Made by a program: the position numbers and the translations under genes. Below are positions 30,702-39,358 of a stretch of DNA of 64,000 bases, in pieces. The notes below the pieces were generated by a model. That model made no database searches and was not told where the DNA came from. It worked only from the letters and a program-made list of their open reading frames with translations. Every line of letters starts with the position of its first letter. The first letter of the stretch is position 1. This DNA is from Bacillota bacterium (GTDB lineage Bacteria; Bacillota; Limnochordia; Limnochordales; ZCTH02-B6), in assembly GCA_017656145.1 (NCBI GenBank), contig JACDOI010000001.1, forward strand, positions 60,226-124,225, given 5' to 3'.

Positions 30702-31501
30702 CGCGTCATTTCCCCTCCCCGCCGGGCGAAGCCGAGTAGCCGATCGCGGGGTGTTGCCGAATCATCTCGCAGCTGGCGTCCGGTCAGCTCCAGAAACACG
30801 TCCTCCAGGCTGCACTCGGTCGTTCCCAACACTCGATCTTTCAAAACGTGCGGCTCACCGATGGCGACGAGCTTGCCCGCATCGATGATGCCGACCCGAT
30901 CACTGGACTCGGCCTCCTCAAGATAGTGGGTGGTCATGAACACCGTCAGACCCTCTCGCCGCAACCCCGTAATCCTGTCCCACAAGTGGCGGCGACCCTG
31001 GGGATCGAGTCCCAATGTCGGTTCGTCGAGAAACAATACCCGGGGGGCGTGCATCAACGCCCGCGCCAATTCGAGCCTGCGCTTCATGCCGCCCGAGAAG
31101 GTTCGTACGGCGCGATGCGCACTACGGTCGAGGCCGGCCCAAGCAAGGGCCTGATCGATTCGGCGCCGCATCTCGGACCGGGGAATGCGGTACAACACCG
31201 CGTGAAACTCCAGGTTCTCCCATGCCGTAAGGCGATCGTCCAAGGCCGGCTCCTGAAAGACGACACCGATTTTGGCGCGTACTTCAGATTGTTGGGCGAT
31301 CACGTCATAGCCGAGTACGCGGGCCCGGCCCGCGGACGGCTTAATCAACGTCGTAAGGATGTTAAAGGTGGTCGTCTTGCCCGCTCCGTTTGGCCCCAGG
31401 AGGGCAAACAGCTCCCCTCGTTGGACCTGAAACGAAACTTCGTCCACGGCCCGCACAGTGCCAAAAAGATGGACCAACGCTTCACATTCGATAACGGTCA
31501 T
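30698..31501 (-). CDS. ABC transporter ATP-binding protein of the PQQ alcohol system
   Basis: A 267-residue ABC-2-type ATPase with Walker A GPNGAGKTT, signature TFSGGMKRRLELARAL, Walker B VLFLDEPTLGLDP and switch His in MTTHYLEEAESSDR. It partners the PedC-like permease with an ATGA overlap. Its own ATG overlaps the TGA of the NitT/TauT-like ATPase gene upstream, so two different ABC systems share one continuous transcript. Confidence 0.93.
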   Translation of the reverse strand: MTVIECEALVHLFGTVRAVDEVSFQVQRGELFALLGPNGAGKTTTFNILTTLIKPSAGRARVLGYDVIAQQSEVRAKIGVVFQEPALDDRLTAWENLEFHAVLYRIPRSEMRRRIDQALAWAGLDRSAHRAVRTFSGGMKRRLELARALMHAPRVLFLDEPTLGLDPQGRRHLWDRITGLRREGLTVFMTTHYLEEAESSDRVGIIDAGKLVAIGEPHVLKDRVLGTTECSLEDVFLELTGRQLRDDSATPRDRLLGFARRGGEMTR

Positions 31502-32301
31502 CCATCGATCGCCTTCTTCGCTACCGCATTCTCAAGTAGCTGCACCGCTTTGCGGGACAGAGCCCAGACGCGGGCGTCTTCCAAATCGCGGGGCCGGGAG
31601 AGCAGCTCGTTGACCCGCAACTCCGCAACAATTTGCCCCGGGCTCGACGTCATAACGACCACCCGATCCGCCAAATAAACGGCTTCCAGCGGATTATGGG
31701 TCACAAACAATACGGTACAGGCCCGCTCCATCCATAGACGGACGAGCTCATCCCGCATCCGCATCGCGGTCAACTCGTCAAGGGCACTGAGCGGCTCGTC
31801 CATGAGCAAGACCTCAGGTTCTATGATCAACGCCCGCGCCAACCCGACGCGCTGCTGCATACCGACGGAGAGCTGCCCTGGGTAATAATTCTCAAACCCG
31901 GCCAACCCGACCCGTTCGATCCACTGGGCGATGCGCTGCCCCAACTGGGATTCGCTCAAATTCCCCCGGTCCAACACAAAGCGCAGGTTTTGCCAAACGG
32001 TCAGCCACGGAAGCAGGCGCGCCTCCTGGAACACATACCCGATCCGTGGTCGTTCGGTGCTCGCTACCAACGCTCCTGATCGAACAAAGCTCAGGTCGCC
32101 TTCGTACTCGCCGTCCAGTCCGCTGACAATGTTTAGCAACGTGGTCTTGCCGCATCCCGACGGGCCTAGCAGACACACAAATTCGCCATCCTCGACCTCG
32201 AGGTTCACCGACTGTAAAGCAACCTGCCGTCCCGTTCCATGAGGTAACGGATACGATTTGGTAATCCCCCGGGAAACGATGCGTGCCACGCTTCGCCTCA
32301 T
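31498..32301 (-). CDS. NitT/TauT-family ABC transporter ATP-binding protein
   Basis: 267 residues, SsuB/TauB-like importer ATPase: Walker A GPSGCGKTT, signature QLSVGMQQRVGLARAL, Walker B VLLMDEPLSALDE, switch region VTHNPLEAVYLADR. The signature motif has LSVGMQQR rather than the common LSGGMQQR, a mild oddity. The start is placed at ATG 32301, which overlaps the permease TGA (ATGA); the ORF-track start would run 54 bases into the permease gene. Confidence 0.9.
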   Translation of the reverse strand: MRRSVARIVSRGITKSYPLPHGTGRQVALQSVNLEVEDGEFVCLLGPSGCGKTTLLNIVSGLDGEYEGDLSFVRSGALVASTERPRIGYVFQEARLLPWLTVWQNLRFVLDRGNLSESQLGQRIAQWIERVGLAGFENYYPGQLSVGMQQRVGLARALIIEPEVLLMDEPLSALDELTAMRMRDELVRLWMERACTVLFVTHNPLEAVYLADRVVVMTSSPGQIVAELRVNELLSRPRDLEDARVWALSRKAVQLLENAVAKKAIDG

Positions 32302-33227
32302 CCGATCCAAGTCATAGGAGTGCGACGCCAACGAAAGGCGTACCGCTCCCACGCTGCCATGATTACGTAGTCCACCACGGCGAGCACCACGATCATTACG
32401 AGGCCATACGCGAGAATCCCCCGCATATCAAACATCTGAAAGTAGAACGAGATCTGGTAGCCCACGCCGTTGGTGCGCCCCATCAACTCAGCGAAGACAA
32501 CCATTTTCCATGCAAGGGACATCGCAGCTCGCCCGGTACCCGCCAGGTAGGGGAACAGTTGTGGCGCCACCACCTTTTGAACGATCACAGCCGCCGGGCG
32601 TCGAAACGCCCGGGCCATCTCGACCAGCTTCGGATCGAGCGCTCGGGCTCCTTCTCGCACCTGTGCTACCACCGTTGGTACAACGACAGCGGCAATGGCA
32701 GTAATGGCGGCCGTTTCGTTTAACCCGATTAGGATGTACGCTCCTACGATGACCACAATGCGGGGAATGGACAGGCCTGACACCAGCCACGCACCTAGCA
32801 GCCGATCGGCTGCGCGTGAGACTCCCATCAAGAGTCCGACAGCGACGCCAATTCCCATAGCAAGGGCAAAGGAAACCAACACCCGTTGGATGGTGGCAGA
32901 CACATGCATGAGGAGGCGGCCGCGCTCCCACTCCTGCCACAGAAACTGCAATGTCTCGCTCGGTCCTGGCAAGACACGCGCCGGCAGAACGCAGGAAGCA
33001 AGCAACCACGCCCCCAACAGCGACAGCAGCGATATCGCGCTCAGAACCGTGGCGTTGGGCCCCGTTGCCCGACGCCACGGCACGGCGACTTGTACCGCTC
33101 GAACGCTGTCTACCGGTGTGCCAGTCGTCCGTTCCGTTTGCAACACGCCATACACATCCCCAGACACCCGGCACGCCTGCCGAACTGCTCCGAGCCCGGC
33201 GCTGCCACTCACCGCTTGTGCGGGCAT
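32298..33227 (-). CDS. NitT/TauT-family ABC transporter permease
   Basis: 309 residues of the SsuC/TauC permease type with about six helices. The coupling (EAA-like) loop is visible as EMARAFRRPAAVIVQKVVAPQLFPYL. The first 60 residues are polar, and no ribosome site precedes ATG 33227, so the true start may be internal and the protein shorter. It lies between the binding protein and ATPase of the same system. Confidence 0.85.
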   Translation of the reverse strand: MPAQAVSGSAGLGAVRQACRVSGDVYGVLQTERTTGTPVDSVRAVQVAVPWRRATGPNATVLSAISLLSLLGAWLLASCVLPARVLPGPSETLQFLWQEWERGRLLMHVSATIQRVLVSFALAMGIGVAVGLLMGVSRAADRLLGAWLVSGLSIPRIVVIVGAYILIGLNETAAITAIAAVVVPTVVAQVREGARALDPKLVEMARAFRRPAAVIVQKVVAPQLFPYLAGTGRAAMSLAWKMVVFAELMGRTNGVGYQISFYFQMFDMRGILAYGLVMIVVLAVVDYVIMAAWERYAFRWRRTPMTWIG

Positions 33228-33306
33228 TCATGGCGCCGCAGAGGCGACACCCATTGGTCTACCAAAATCGGTACAGGCTGCGTGAAAACGTCGCCCAGCT
33301 GCAGTG

Positions 33307-34293
33307 TTAAAAAGCGAACTCCGTGCTGTACGCATCCGGATCCAACCGCTCGATCCCGACCAGATCGGAACCGGCTACGGCCACCAGTTGCTCGACGAGT
33401 TCCACAAGGCCCCGGACGATCTCGGAATTCCACTGGCTGGGCAAAGACAGCTCCCACCGTTGCCGGACAGCAGCCATCAACGACGGATCCGGCAGCGAGT
33501 ACAGCCCCTCATCCAGGATGATTTCCCAAATGCCATCGTCCGTCTTCATCCGCGCCACTGCCATGTCCATTGCTCTGAGAAACTTGGCCACCGCCTGCCG
33601 GTCTGCGCCGTCGTGTGCAAGAATGATGAGATTTGGCAATTCCGATGACATGCCCAGTTCGCGCAGCATCTCGTGGACGGATATCACCTCACGAAACTCT
33701 CCGCTGCCCACCATCCGGGCGACAAAGTGCCAAAACGGCAAGGCGGCATCCATCTCTCCACGCAGGAGAAGCTGCGTCATCAACGGTGGCGCAGCTGAGA
33801 TGGTCTGGCTGTCAAACTGCGGGTCAAAACCATACTTCGCCTTCGCCAAAGCTCTCAGCACCAAAAGGCTCTTGTCGGACATGCTCGATGCGCCTATGAC
33901 TCGGCCTCGAAGGTCGGCAACGCTTCGAATATCGCTGTCGGCCCTTACGACCAGTCCGCCTAACGCCAGGCTATACGGGTACACGGCCTTGACGGGGACG
34001 CCATTGGAGCGCATCAAGACAACGTTCACAAAATCGTCGACGGTAACATCGACTTCGCCGGCCATCAGGGCCAATTCCGTGGCCTGCTTCGTAGCATAGG
34101 TCGTTGCTTCGATGTTCAGCCCGACTTGTTCGTCGATGCCAAAGTAGTCGATCGCCCGGATTATCCAGCTAAAGGTGCCTGACGCCTGAAGGCCGGCGCG
34201 GATCGTGTCCGCGGCCAACGCGGGAGCCGAACCGGCCAGGAAAGCGACAGTGGTCACCATTGCGATCAAAGTGCGTCCGCAGCTCCACAACAT
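33307..34293 (-). CDS. NitT/TauT-family (NMT1/THI5-like) substrate-binding protein
   Basis: About 328 residues. A signal peptide (ATVAFLAGSAPALAAD-type leader) is followed by a SsuA/NMT1-like fold: SWIIRAIDYFGIDEQVGL, then LALMAGEVDVTVDDFVNVVLMRS, as in sulfonate, nitrate and thiamine-precursor binding proteins. ATG at 34293 has AGGGG eight bases upstream and is preferred to 34317. The ligand cannot be read from sequence. Its place in the PQQ block suggests uptake of a cofactor, metal chelate or substrate of the dehydrogenase. Confidence 0.85.
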   Translation of the reverse strand: MLWSCGRTLIAMVTTVAFLAGSAPALAADTIRAGLQASGTFSWIIRAIDYFGIDEQVGLNIEATTYATKQATELALMAGEVDVTVDDFVNVVLMRSNGVPVKAVYPYSLALGGLVVRADSDIRSVADLRGRVIGASSMSDKSLLVLRALAKAKYGFDPQFDSQTISAAPPLMTQLLLRGEMDAALPFWHFVARMVGSGEFREVISVHEMLRELGMSSELPNLIILAHDGADRQAVAKFLRAMDMAVARMKTDDGIWEIILDEGLYSLPDPSLMAAVRQRWELSLPSQWNSEIVRGLVELVEQLVAVAGSDLVGIERLDPDAYSTEFAF

Positions 34294-34522
34294 GGCCAGC
34301 ACCCCTTTCTCTCCCATCGCTCACCAGCCACCCGACCATAACAGAAGAAACGTCAGGCAGGAAAACATGTCGATCACCACTCCCGCCGTTTCACCCGCAT
34401 CATCTGGCTGACCAGTGATTCTGGAGGTTGATCGGCCCAGGTTCAGGTTGCCTATACCACAGGTCATGCGTCCACCCCCGCCCACCTGTGAAAGCTTGTT
34501 GCAACTGGCGCTCAGTCACCTG

Positions 34523-36586
34523 CTACCGGGTCCTGTCGGCTTCAATCCCGCCGTAAGCCCCGTCCTGTCCAGGCATTTCCGCTACCAGACTCGCGAAACC
34601 TACTTGACTCGAGACATTGAGACCCCACTCAGCATCCGGATTGACTCGCACCACGTAAAGCGGCTGACGGAGCTGGTGGTCGGCGGCATCGAACGAAAGA
34701 GGTTGACCCTTCGCTACGTCAAAGACGGTTGCCGGATCCTCCAGGTAGGCTACGAGGCTCTCAGCGTCCAGGGCGCCGGTCGCCTGCGCGGCCTGGTGCA
34801 ACATTCGAACCGCCTGATACGCTGCCCAAGCCGACGGATCCATCGGCTTGCCCCAGCGGGCAACGAAGCGCTCATTCAGTTCTCGAGCTCCCTCCCCCTC
34901 CAGCGTCGTTTCCCAAAGCGCGACCCGCTCCGACAATCCCTGCGCGTCGTAGCGGATGTGAGCGGACGCAAGGAAGTCGCGCGTCTGCGTCACCGGATCG
35001 GGATAAGGCGCCACGCCGATGCCAAGATCGAGGGAGCTCATCTGTGAAAGGAAAACAACTTGGTCGAGGGCTCGGACCAGGAGAAGTATTACATCGGCGC
35101 CGGCGTCCCGAGCTGCAAACAGCTCGTTCAAATACGTCGGTTGCTCTACGGCAACCGCCGCCTCGCCCACCACCTCAGCCAAAGGCGCCCTGGCCGCGAG
35201 CGCATCGAGCGCCCGCTCACGGAGGGCTCTCCCTTCGGCGGTCGCCTCGTACACGATGAACCAGCGCCGCTTGTCCAGGCTCACATGCCAATCCACCAGG
35301 GCATCCACATACATGCCCCCGCTCGCCTCCACATGAAACACGTACCGGCTCTTGGACTGCCGCAGAAGGAGATCCGGAGAGCCGATGTTTATGAAAGGAA
35401 TATGGTGCGCCTCGGCGACGGCCGCCAATGCTTCGGCCTGGCCCTCTCCGATTCCGCCGATGAAGGCGTGGACGTTTTCCGTCGCCAGTAGCCGTTCAGC
35501 CGCGCGTTTGGCTGCGGACGCGGTGGGGGCACTCGCCAACAACAATCGCACTTCCGGACCCGGCGCCTCGGTGGAGCCGGTGAGGTGGCCCTCGGCGAGC
35601 AACGCGCCCATCCGGGCTGCTTCACCCACAATGTCGTAGAGGGAAGCCGGCACCCAACTGTGTCCCGTTTGCGTCGGTATGACGACGCCGATTCGGAGCG
35701 TCTCCTCTGCACCCATGGCAGTGGGGGTACCGCCCACGGTGATCGCCGGCCGCGGCAGGGGGTCGAGGGGAACGCCGTACTCCTGCAGGACTGCTTGAAT
35801 CTCATCCCATCGGTTAGCGATCGCGATATTGAGCCGGTCGCGCAAGGCGTCGTCACCGGGACGCACAGCGATAGTCATGGGCACGCTCATGAAAATGGCT
35901 GGCGGCTCAAATTCGGGCGTCACCGGCGTCAACTTGAGCTCGACCGCTTGACGCTGGGCGAAATACGCCGCAACTGGCCCCCAGACGATGCCCACGTCCA
36001 CTTCACCGGCGGCAACCGCATCGACGAGATCCGAGAGGCGATCCGCACTCCCTGTCCGCTGACCAAAGGCTGCGGTCACGTTCTCCGTAATCCCGCGATT
36101 GATCAAAGCGTTGTGCGGCGGGATACCTGGACTTTGCAAGCCAATCCTGAGCGTTCTCAGATCCTCGTCGTCGAGAGAATCGATGTCAAATCCCCGGTCA
36201 GCGCGGTAGACGAAAACGTAGGGAGTGCGATAGTAGGCAACGGTGGTCAGCAGTTCGCGAAATCCGTCCGGGACTCCGAGCAACACGTCGCACTCGCCCT
36301 GTCGCAGCCGCAGATTGATCATATCGGAATTGAATATGTGCCAGTCATATGTGATGAAGGCATTCAGCTCATCGGCCAAGATCTCAACGATCCGGTTCTC
36401 AAAACCGGTCTGCTCAGCGTCCGAAAACGGCAGGCTGATCGGATCCGCACACACTTTCAGCTCCCAGGCGCCGTCAGACGCCGCTGCCCCCACCGGGCTC
36501 GCCAGAATGAGCGCAACTAGCAATACCCAGCCCGCGCGGATCACCGCTCCTTTTCTCCAGCGCCCCCGTCCCGGCCCATGCGACAT
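34523..36586 (-). CDS. MoxJ/XoxJ-type binding domain fused to a PedB-type binding domain
   Basis: 687 residues with a signal peptide ending near GAAASDG. Residues about 40-290 match the quinoprotein-dehydrogenase-associated MoxJ/XoxJ family (LKVCADPISLPFSDAE, GECDVLLGVPDGFRELLTT, AAGEVDVGIVWGPVAAYFA). Residues about 310-687 match the PedB-type binding proteins (LRIGVVIPTQTGHSW, DHQLRQPLYVVRV). In known systems these are separate proteins. XoxJ is thought to help assemble or activate the dehydrogenase, and PedB serves an ABC transporter. The start is certain (AGGAGGG seven bases before ATG). It sits directly downstream of the dehydrogenase gene, the usual place of xoxJ. Confidence 0.88.
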   Translation of the reverse strand: MSHGPGRGRWRKGAVIRAGWVLLVALILASPVGAAASDGAWELKVCADPISLPFSDAEQTGFENRIVEILADELNAFITYDWHIFNSDMINLRLRQGECDVLLGVPDGFRELLTTVAYYRTPYVFVYRADRGFDIDSLDDEDLRTLRIGLQSPGIPPHNALINRGITENVTAAFGQRTGSADRLSDLVDAVAAGEVDVGIVWGPVAAYFAQRQAVELKLTPVTPEFEPPAIFMSVPMTIAVRPGDDALRDRLNIAIANRWDEIQAVLQEYGVPLDPLPRPAITVGGTPTAMGAEETLRIGVVIPTQTGHSWVPASLYDIVGEAARMGALLAEGHLTGSTEAPGPEVRLLLASAPTASAAKRAAERLLATENVHAFIGGIGEGQAEALAAVAEAHHIPFINIGSPDLLLRQSKSRYVFHVEASGGMYVDALVDWHVSLDKRRWFIVYEATAEGRALRERALDALAARAPLAEVVGEAAVAVEQPTYLNELFAARDAGADVILLLVRALDQVVFLSQMSSLDLGIGVAPYPDPVTQTRDFLASAHIRYDAQGLSERVALWETTLEGEGARELNERFVARWGKPMDPSAWAAYQAVRMLHQAAQATGALDAESLVAYLEDPATVFDVAKGQPLSFDAADHQLRQPLYVVRVNPDAEWGLNVSSQVGFASLVAEMPGQDGAYGGIEADRTR

Positions 36587-36695
36587 GAGCGAGCCCTCCT
36601 AATATAACCCCTACACCCGAACAAATCCAAACGGAGATGTGGAAAGGGGCAAGGAGCGGGAGCGCCCCCGCGCCTTGCCCCCACCGACCTGAGAC

Positions 36696-38510
36696 TCAGG
36701 GCAACCCGAAGACGTACAGCGTCGTACCAGTCCTCCGATACCGGGCCGCTGCGTCCGGTGCCACATCGGGGTTGACGGGCTCGTTATTCGGGGCCCGACT
36801 CGTGATCACCGCGACGTATTGCCGGCCATCCGGCCCGAGGTAGCTGATGGGCGAGTTGCGGAAGTCACCGCCGGTCCGGAATGTCCAGAGCACCTCACCC
36901 GTACGCGCGTCCACGGCGCGGAACACACCTTGATCCGTGCCACCAAAGATCAAGTTCCCAGCCGTGGCAAGGACAGGTTTGTTATCCCTGGACGAGTACG
37001 ACTTAAGGCCCCACACCTTTTCGCCGGTCACCGGGTTCCAGGCCTGGAGCTCGCCTTGCCAACCGCCGGGACCGGTTTGCGTCTCGGTCGCCCTGTACAG
37101 GGTGTAGCTCTCACCAGGCACGTACTCGCCCTCAAGCCCCTCAAACCTCGTGCACCGGTTTTCAGCTTGGAAGTAAATCAGGCCCGTTACAGGCGAGTAG
37201 GCGTCATTGAACCAGTTGTTGCCAGCGATGAAGGGGCAGACGAGATCCTCGGTAGGAATGCCCGTGTAGACGAGCGCCTTTTCGTTGAATATAGGCCGCC
37301 CCGTCTCCATGTCGATGCCGTGCGCCCACGTCACGTTCGTATATGCCACCGGCTCGGTCAGGAGTTCGCCCGTGAGGCGGTCATGGACATAGAGGAAGCC
37401 GTTGCGCCCAGGCTTGACGAGCGCCTTGCGCATCTCGCCGTTGATCTCGAGATCGATGACGAACGCCTGGCCGGGTTCATCGAAGTCCCACTGGTCCTGC
37501 GGGGTGTAAGAATACGCCCAGATCATCTCGCCGGTCGTCGCATCTCGGGCGATCAGCGAGGCGCAGTACTTATTTGTGTACTGGTCAAGCCCCGGAGCGG
37601 TGGCCGGGTCGCGCCGGTAGTCCGGGTTCCACGGGCCGCAGTTAGCCGTGCCGTAGAAGAACAGGTTCGACTCCGGATCGTAGGTAAAATAGCCCCAGGT
37701 TGTGCCGCCGCCGGTCTTCCAGGAGTCCCCGTACCACGTAGACACCCCGGGGTTAGGAACCTGGTCATCCGGGTAAAACGGCTTAAACCGCGGCCCAATA
37801 CCCATCTCCTCGTCGGGACCCATATTGTAGTACTTCCACACGAGCTCGCCAGTGTCAATATGGTAGGCCGCGACCCAGCCGCGCACGCCGCGCTCGCCGC
37901 CCTCGTTGCCGATGATGACGTTGTCACCGACGACCAGCGGTGCGGTAGTCGTGGTCTCCGAGATGCTGAGGTCCACGACGTCGGTGCGCCAAATCGGCTC
38001 TCCGGTTTCGGCGTCCACAGCAAACAGTTGCCCGTCGAGGGTGTTGAAAAAGATCTTCCCCTCGGCGTAGGTCAAGCCGCGGGTTTGCGCGCCGCAGCAC
38101 GCCGTTGCTTGCTCAAGGCCCGGCATCTCGGGCTGGAACTCCCATTTGATGTAGCCATCCCGCGTCAGGTCGAGCGCGATGAGCGTGTTCGGCTTCGGCG
38201 TCAGAATGTACATGGTATTGTTTACCACAAGCGGCGGCGCCTCGAGCGAGTCGGTCACACCGATCTGGAAGGTCCACTTGACCTGCAGATCTTTTACGTT
38301 TTCGGTGTTGATGCGATCCAAAGGACTGAAATTCCAGCCGGCGTAGTTCCCGTTGGCCATGGGCCATGTGCCCGGCTCCTTCTCCAGGACGAGCAGGTCG
38401 TTATTGGCCAGGGCGGCTTGCGCCATCAAAAGGAAGCCGACGAGCAGTGCGAGGCTGCCGACGAAAGCCTTACCCGAACGTTGCCCGTTTGTCTTCGACT
38501 TGTGGCTCAT
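36696..38510 (-). CDS. PQQ-dependent alcohol dehydrogenase, lanthanide-type (XoxF/PedH-like)
   Basis: 604 residues: signal peptide (LALLVGFLLMAQAALAN) and an eight-bladed quinoprotein propeller. It oxidises an alcohol in the periplasm and passes electrons to a cytochrome c. Visible features are the vicinal disulfide CC at 138-139, metal ligands Glu206 (GGERGVRG) and Asn290 (GTAN), and catalytic Asp342 in WDFDEP. The second Asp, Asp344, makes Asp-x-Asp, the hallmark of lanthanide-dependent enzymes; calcium enzymes have Ala or Ser there. The Asn-to-Asp distance (52 residues) is nearer ExaA/PedH than XoxF (43), so ethanol or other short alcohols are as likely as methanol. It has no fused cytochrome. 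No pqq biosynthesis gene lies in the window. Confidence 0.93.
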   Translation of the reverse strand: MSHKSKTNGQRSGKAFVGSLALLVGFLLMAQAALANNDLLVLEKEPGTWPMANGNYAGWNFSPLDRINTENVKDLQVKWTFQIGVTDSLEAPPLVVNNTMYILTPKPNTLIALDLTRDGYIKWEFQPEMPGLEQATACCGAQTRGLTYAEGKIFFNTLDGQLFAVDAETGEPIWRTDVVDLSISETTTTAPLVVGDNVIIGNEGGERGVRGWVAAYHIDTGELVWKYYNMGPDEEMGIGPRFKPFYPDDQVPNPGVSTWYGDSWKTGGGTTWGYFTYDPESNLFFYGTANCGPWNPDYRRDPATAPGLDQYTNKYCASLIARDATTGEMIWAYSYTPQDQWDFDEPGQAFVIDLEINGEMRKALVKPGRNGFLYVHDRLTGELLTEPVAYTNVTWAHGIDMETGRPIFNEKALVYTGIPTEDLVCPFIAGNNWFNDAYSPVTGLIYFQAENRCTRFEGLEGEYVPGESYTLYRATETQTGPGGWQGELQAWNPVTGEKVWGLKSYSSRDNKPVLATAGNLIFGGTDQGVFRAVDARTGEVLWTFRTGGDFRNSPISYLGPDGRQYVAVITSRAPNNEPVNPDVAPDAAARYRRTGTTLYVFGLP

Positions 38511-38590
38511 CGCATGGCACCTGCCTTTTGGTTAGCATGATCGTCCATTGACCCATACCTCACACCGTTACGCCTCGCTCGCTTCTCCGC

Positions 38591-39358
38591 TTATCGCATC
38601 GCTGACACCTCCTCCTCCGTCACTGGCCCAAATTCGTTCGACCAGGAGTTTCGAATGAACGTGGCGACGGAAGCGATCTCCCAATCCGAGAGTACGTCGC
38701 GCCACGGAGGCATTCCGTGTTCGACAAAGCCATTGAGAATCATCGGCACCACATAATCGGTACGGGCCAACGCGCTGTTTCCAGCAAAGGCCGGACCGAC
38801 GAGTCCCTGGCCCCGGTTACCATGGCAAGCTGCACACCTAGATGAGAAAATCTGCTCGCCGTTCGACATGAGGGCGGATAGAGTCGCGGGGTCAACCTCG
38901 ACAACGCGTTGACGTTCTTCCTCGACAGGCGTTCCTTCCGGCGAGATCAGGAAGAAGGCACCCCCGAGCCGCTGGCCCCGGACATCGCCTGGATTTCTAT
39001 CCCGGGCGAAACGGTAAAGAGGCCATCCGTTGTATGTCACCTGCGTGGTACCATCCTCCCGCTCGATCGTTCCGAGCAGACCCGCATCTACACCTTCACC
39101 GGCCTTCAGCTCTCCGTCAGCCAATAGAGGCGGCCAGTTTCTCGTACACGCGCCAGTGCAGTTACTTACACTCCCGGAGGGACCAACGGTGTCATTCGTG
39201 TAGATATAGAGACTGCGGCCCTCGCCGTCGGTGAGGATCGGGCCGAACCTTTCACTCTCAGCCACTTTGAGCACATACCGGTCCGCCCCCTCAAGCCGAG
39301 CCGTCAACGAGATCAGCAAGAGCATCAACACTGCTGGTACTGCCAACCGTCGTCCCAT
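38591..39358 (-). CDS. Y-x4-D repeat domain (PF03640-like) fused to cytochrome c
   Basis: 255 residues. A signal segment (VPAVLMLLLISLTARLEG) is followed by two repeats of the secreted Y-x4-D type (YIYTND and YRFARD) with a CTGACTRNWPPL segment. A single class I cytochrome c domain then has CAACH at 175-179 and a likely Met ligand in GMPPW near 216. Its place just upstream of the PQQ dehydrogenase suggests it replaces XoxG/PedF as electron acceptor, feeding the caa3 oxidase. ATG 39358 follows GGGAGG; the ORF-track start adds 51 non-homologous residues. The domain pairing is uncommon. Confidence 0.88.
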   Translation of the reverse strand: MGRRLAVPAVLMLLLISLTARLEGADRYVLKVAESERFGPILTDGEGRSLYIYTNDTVGPSGSVSNCTGACTRNWPPLLADGELKAGEGVDAGLLGTIEREDGTTQVTYNGWPLYRFARDRNPGDVRGQRLGGAFFLISPEGTPVEEERQRVVEVDPATLSALMSNGEQIFSSRCAACHGNRGQGLVGPAFAGNSALARTDYVVPMILNGFVEHGMPPWRDVLSDWEIASVATFIRNSWSNEFGPVTEEEVSAMR

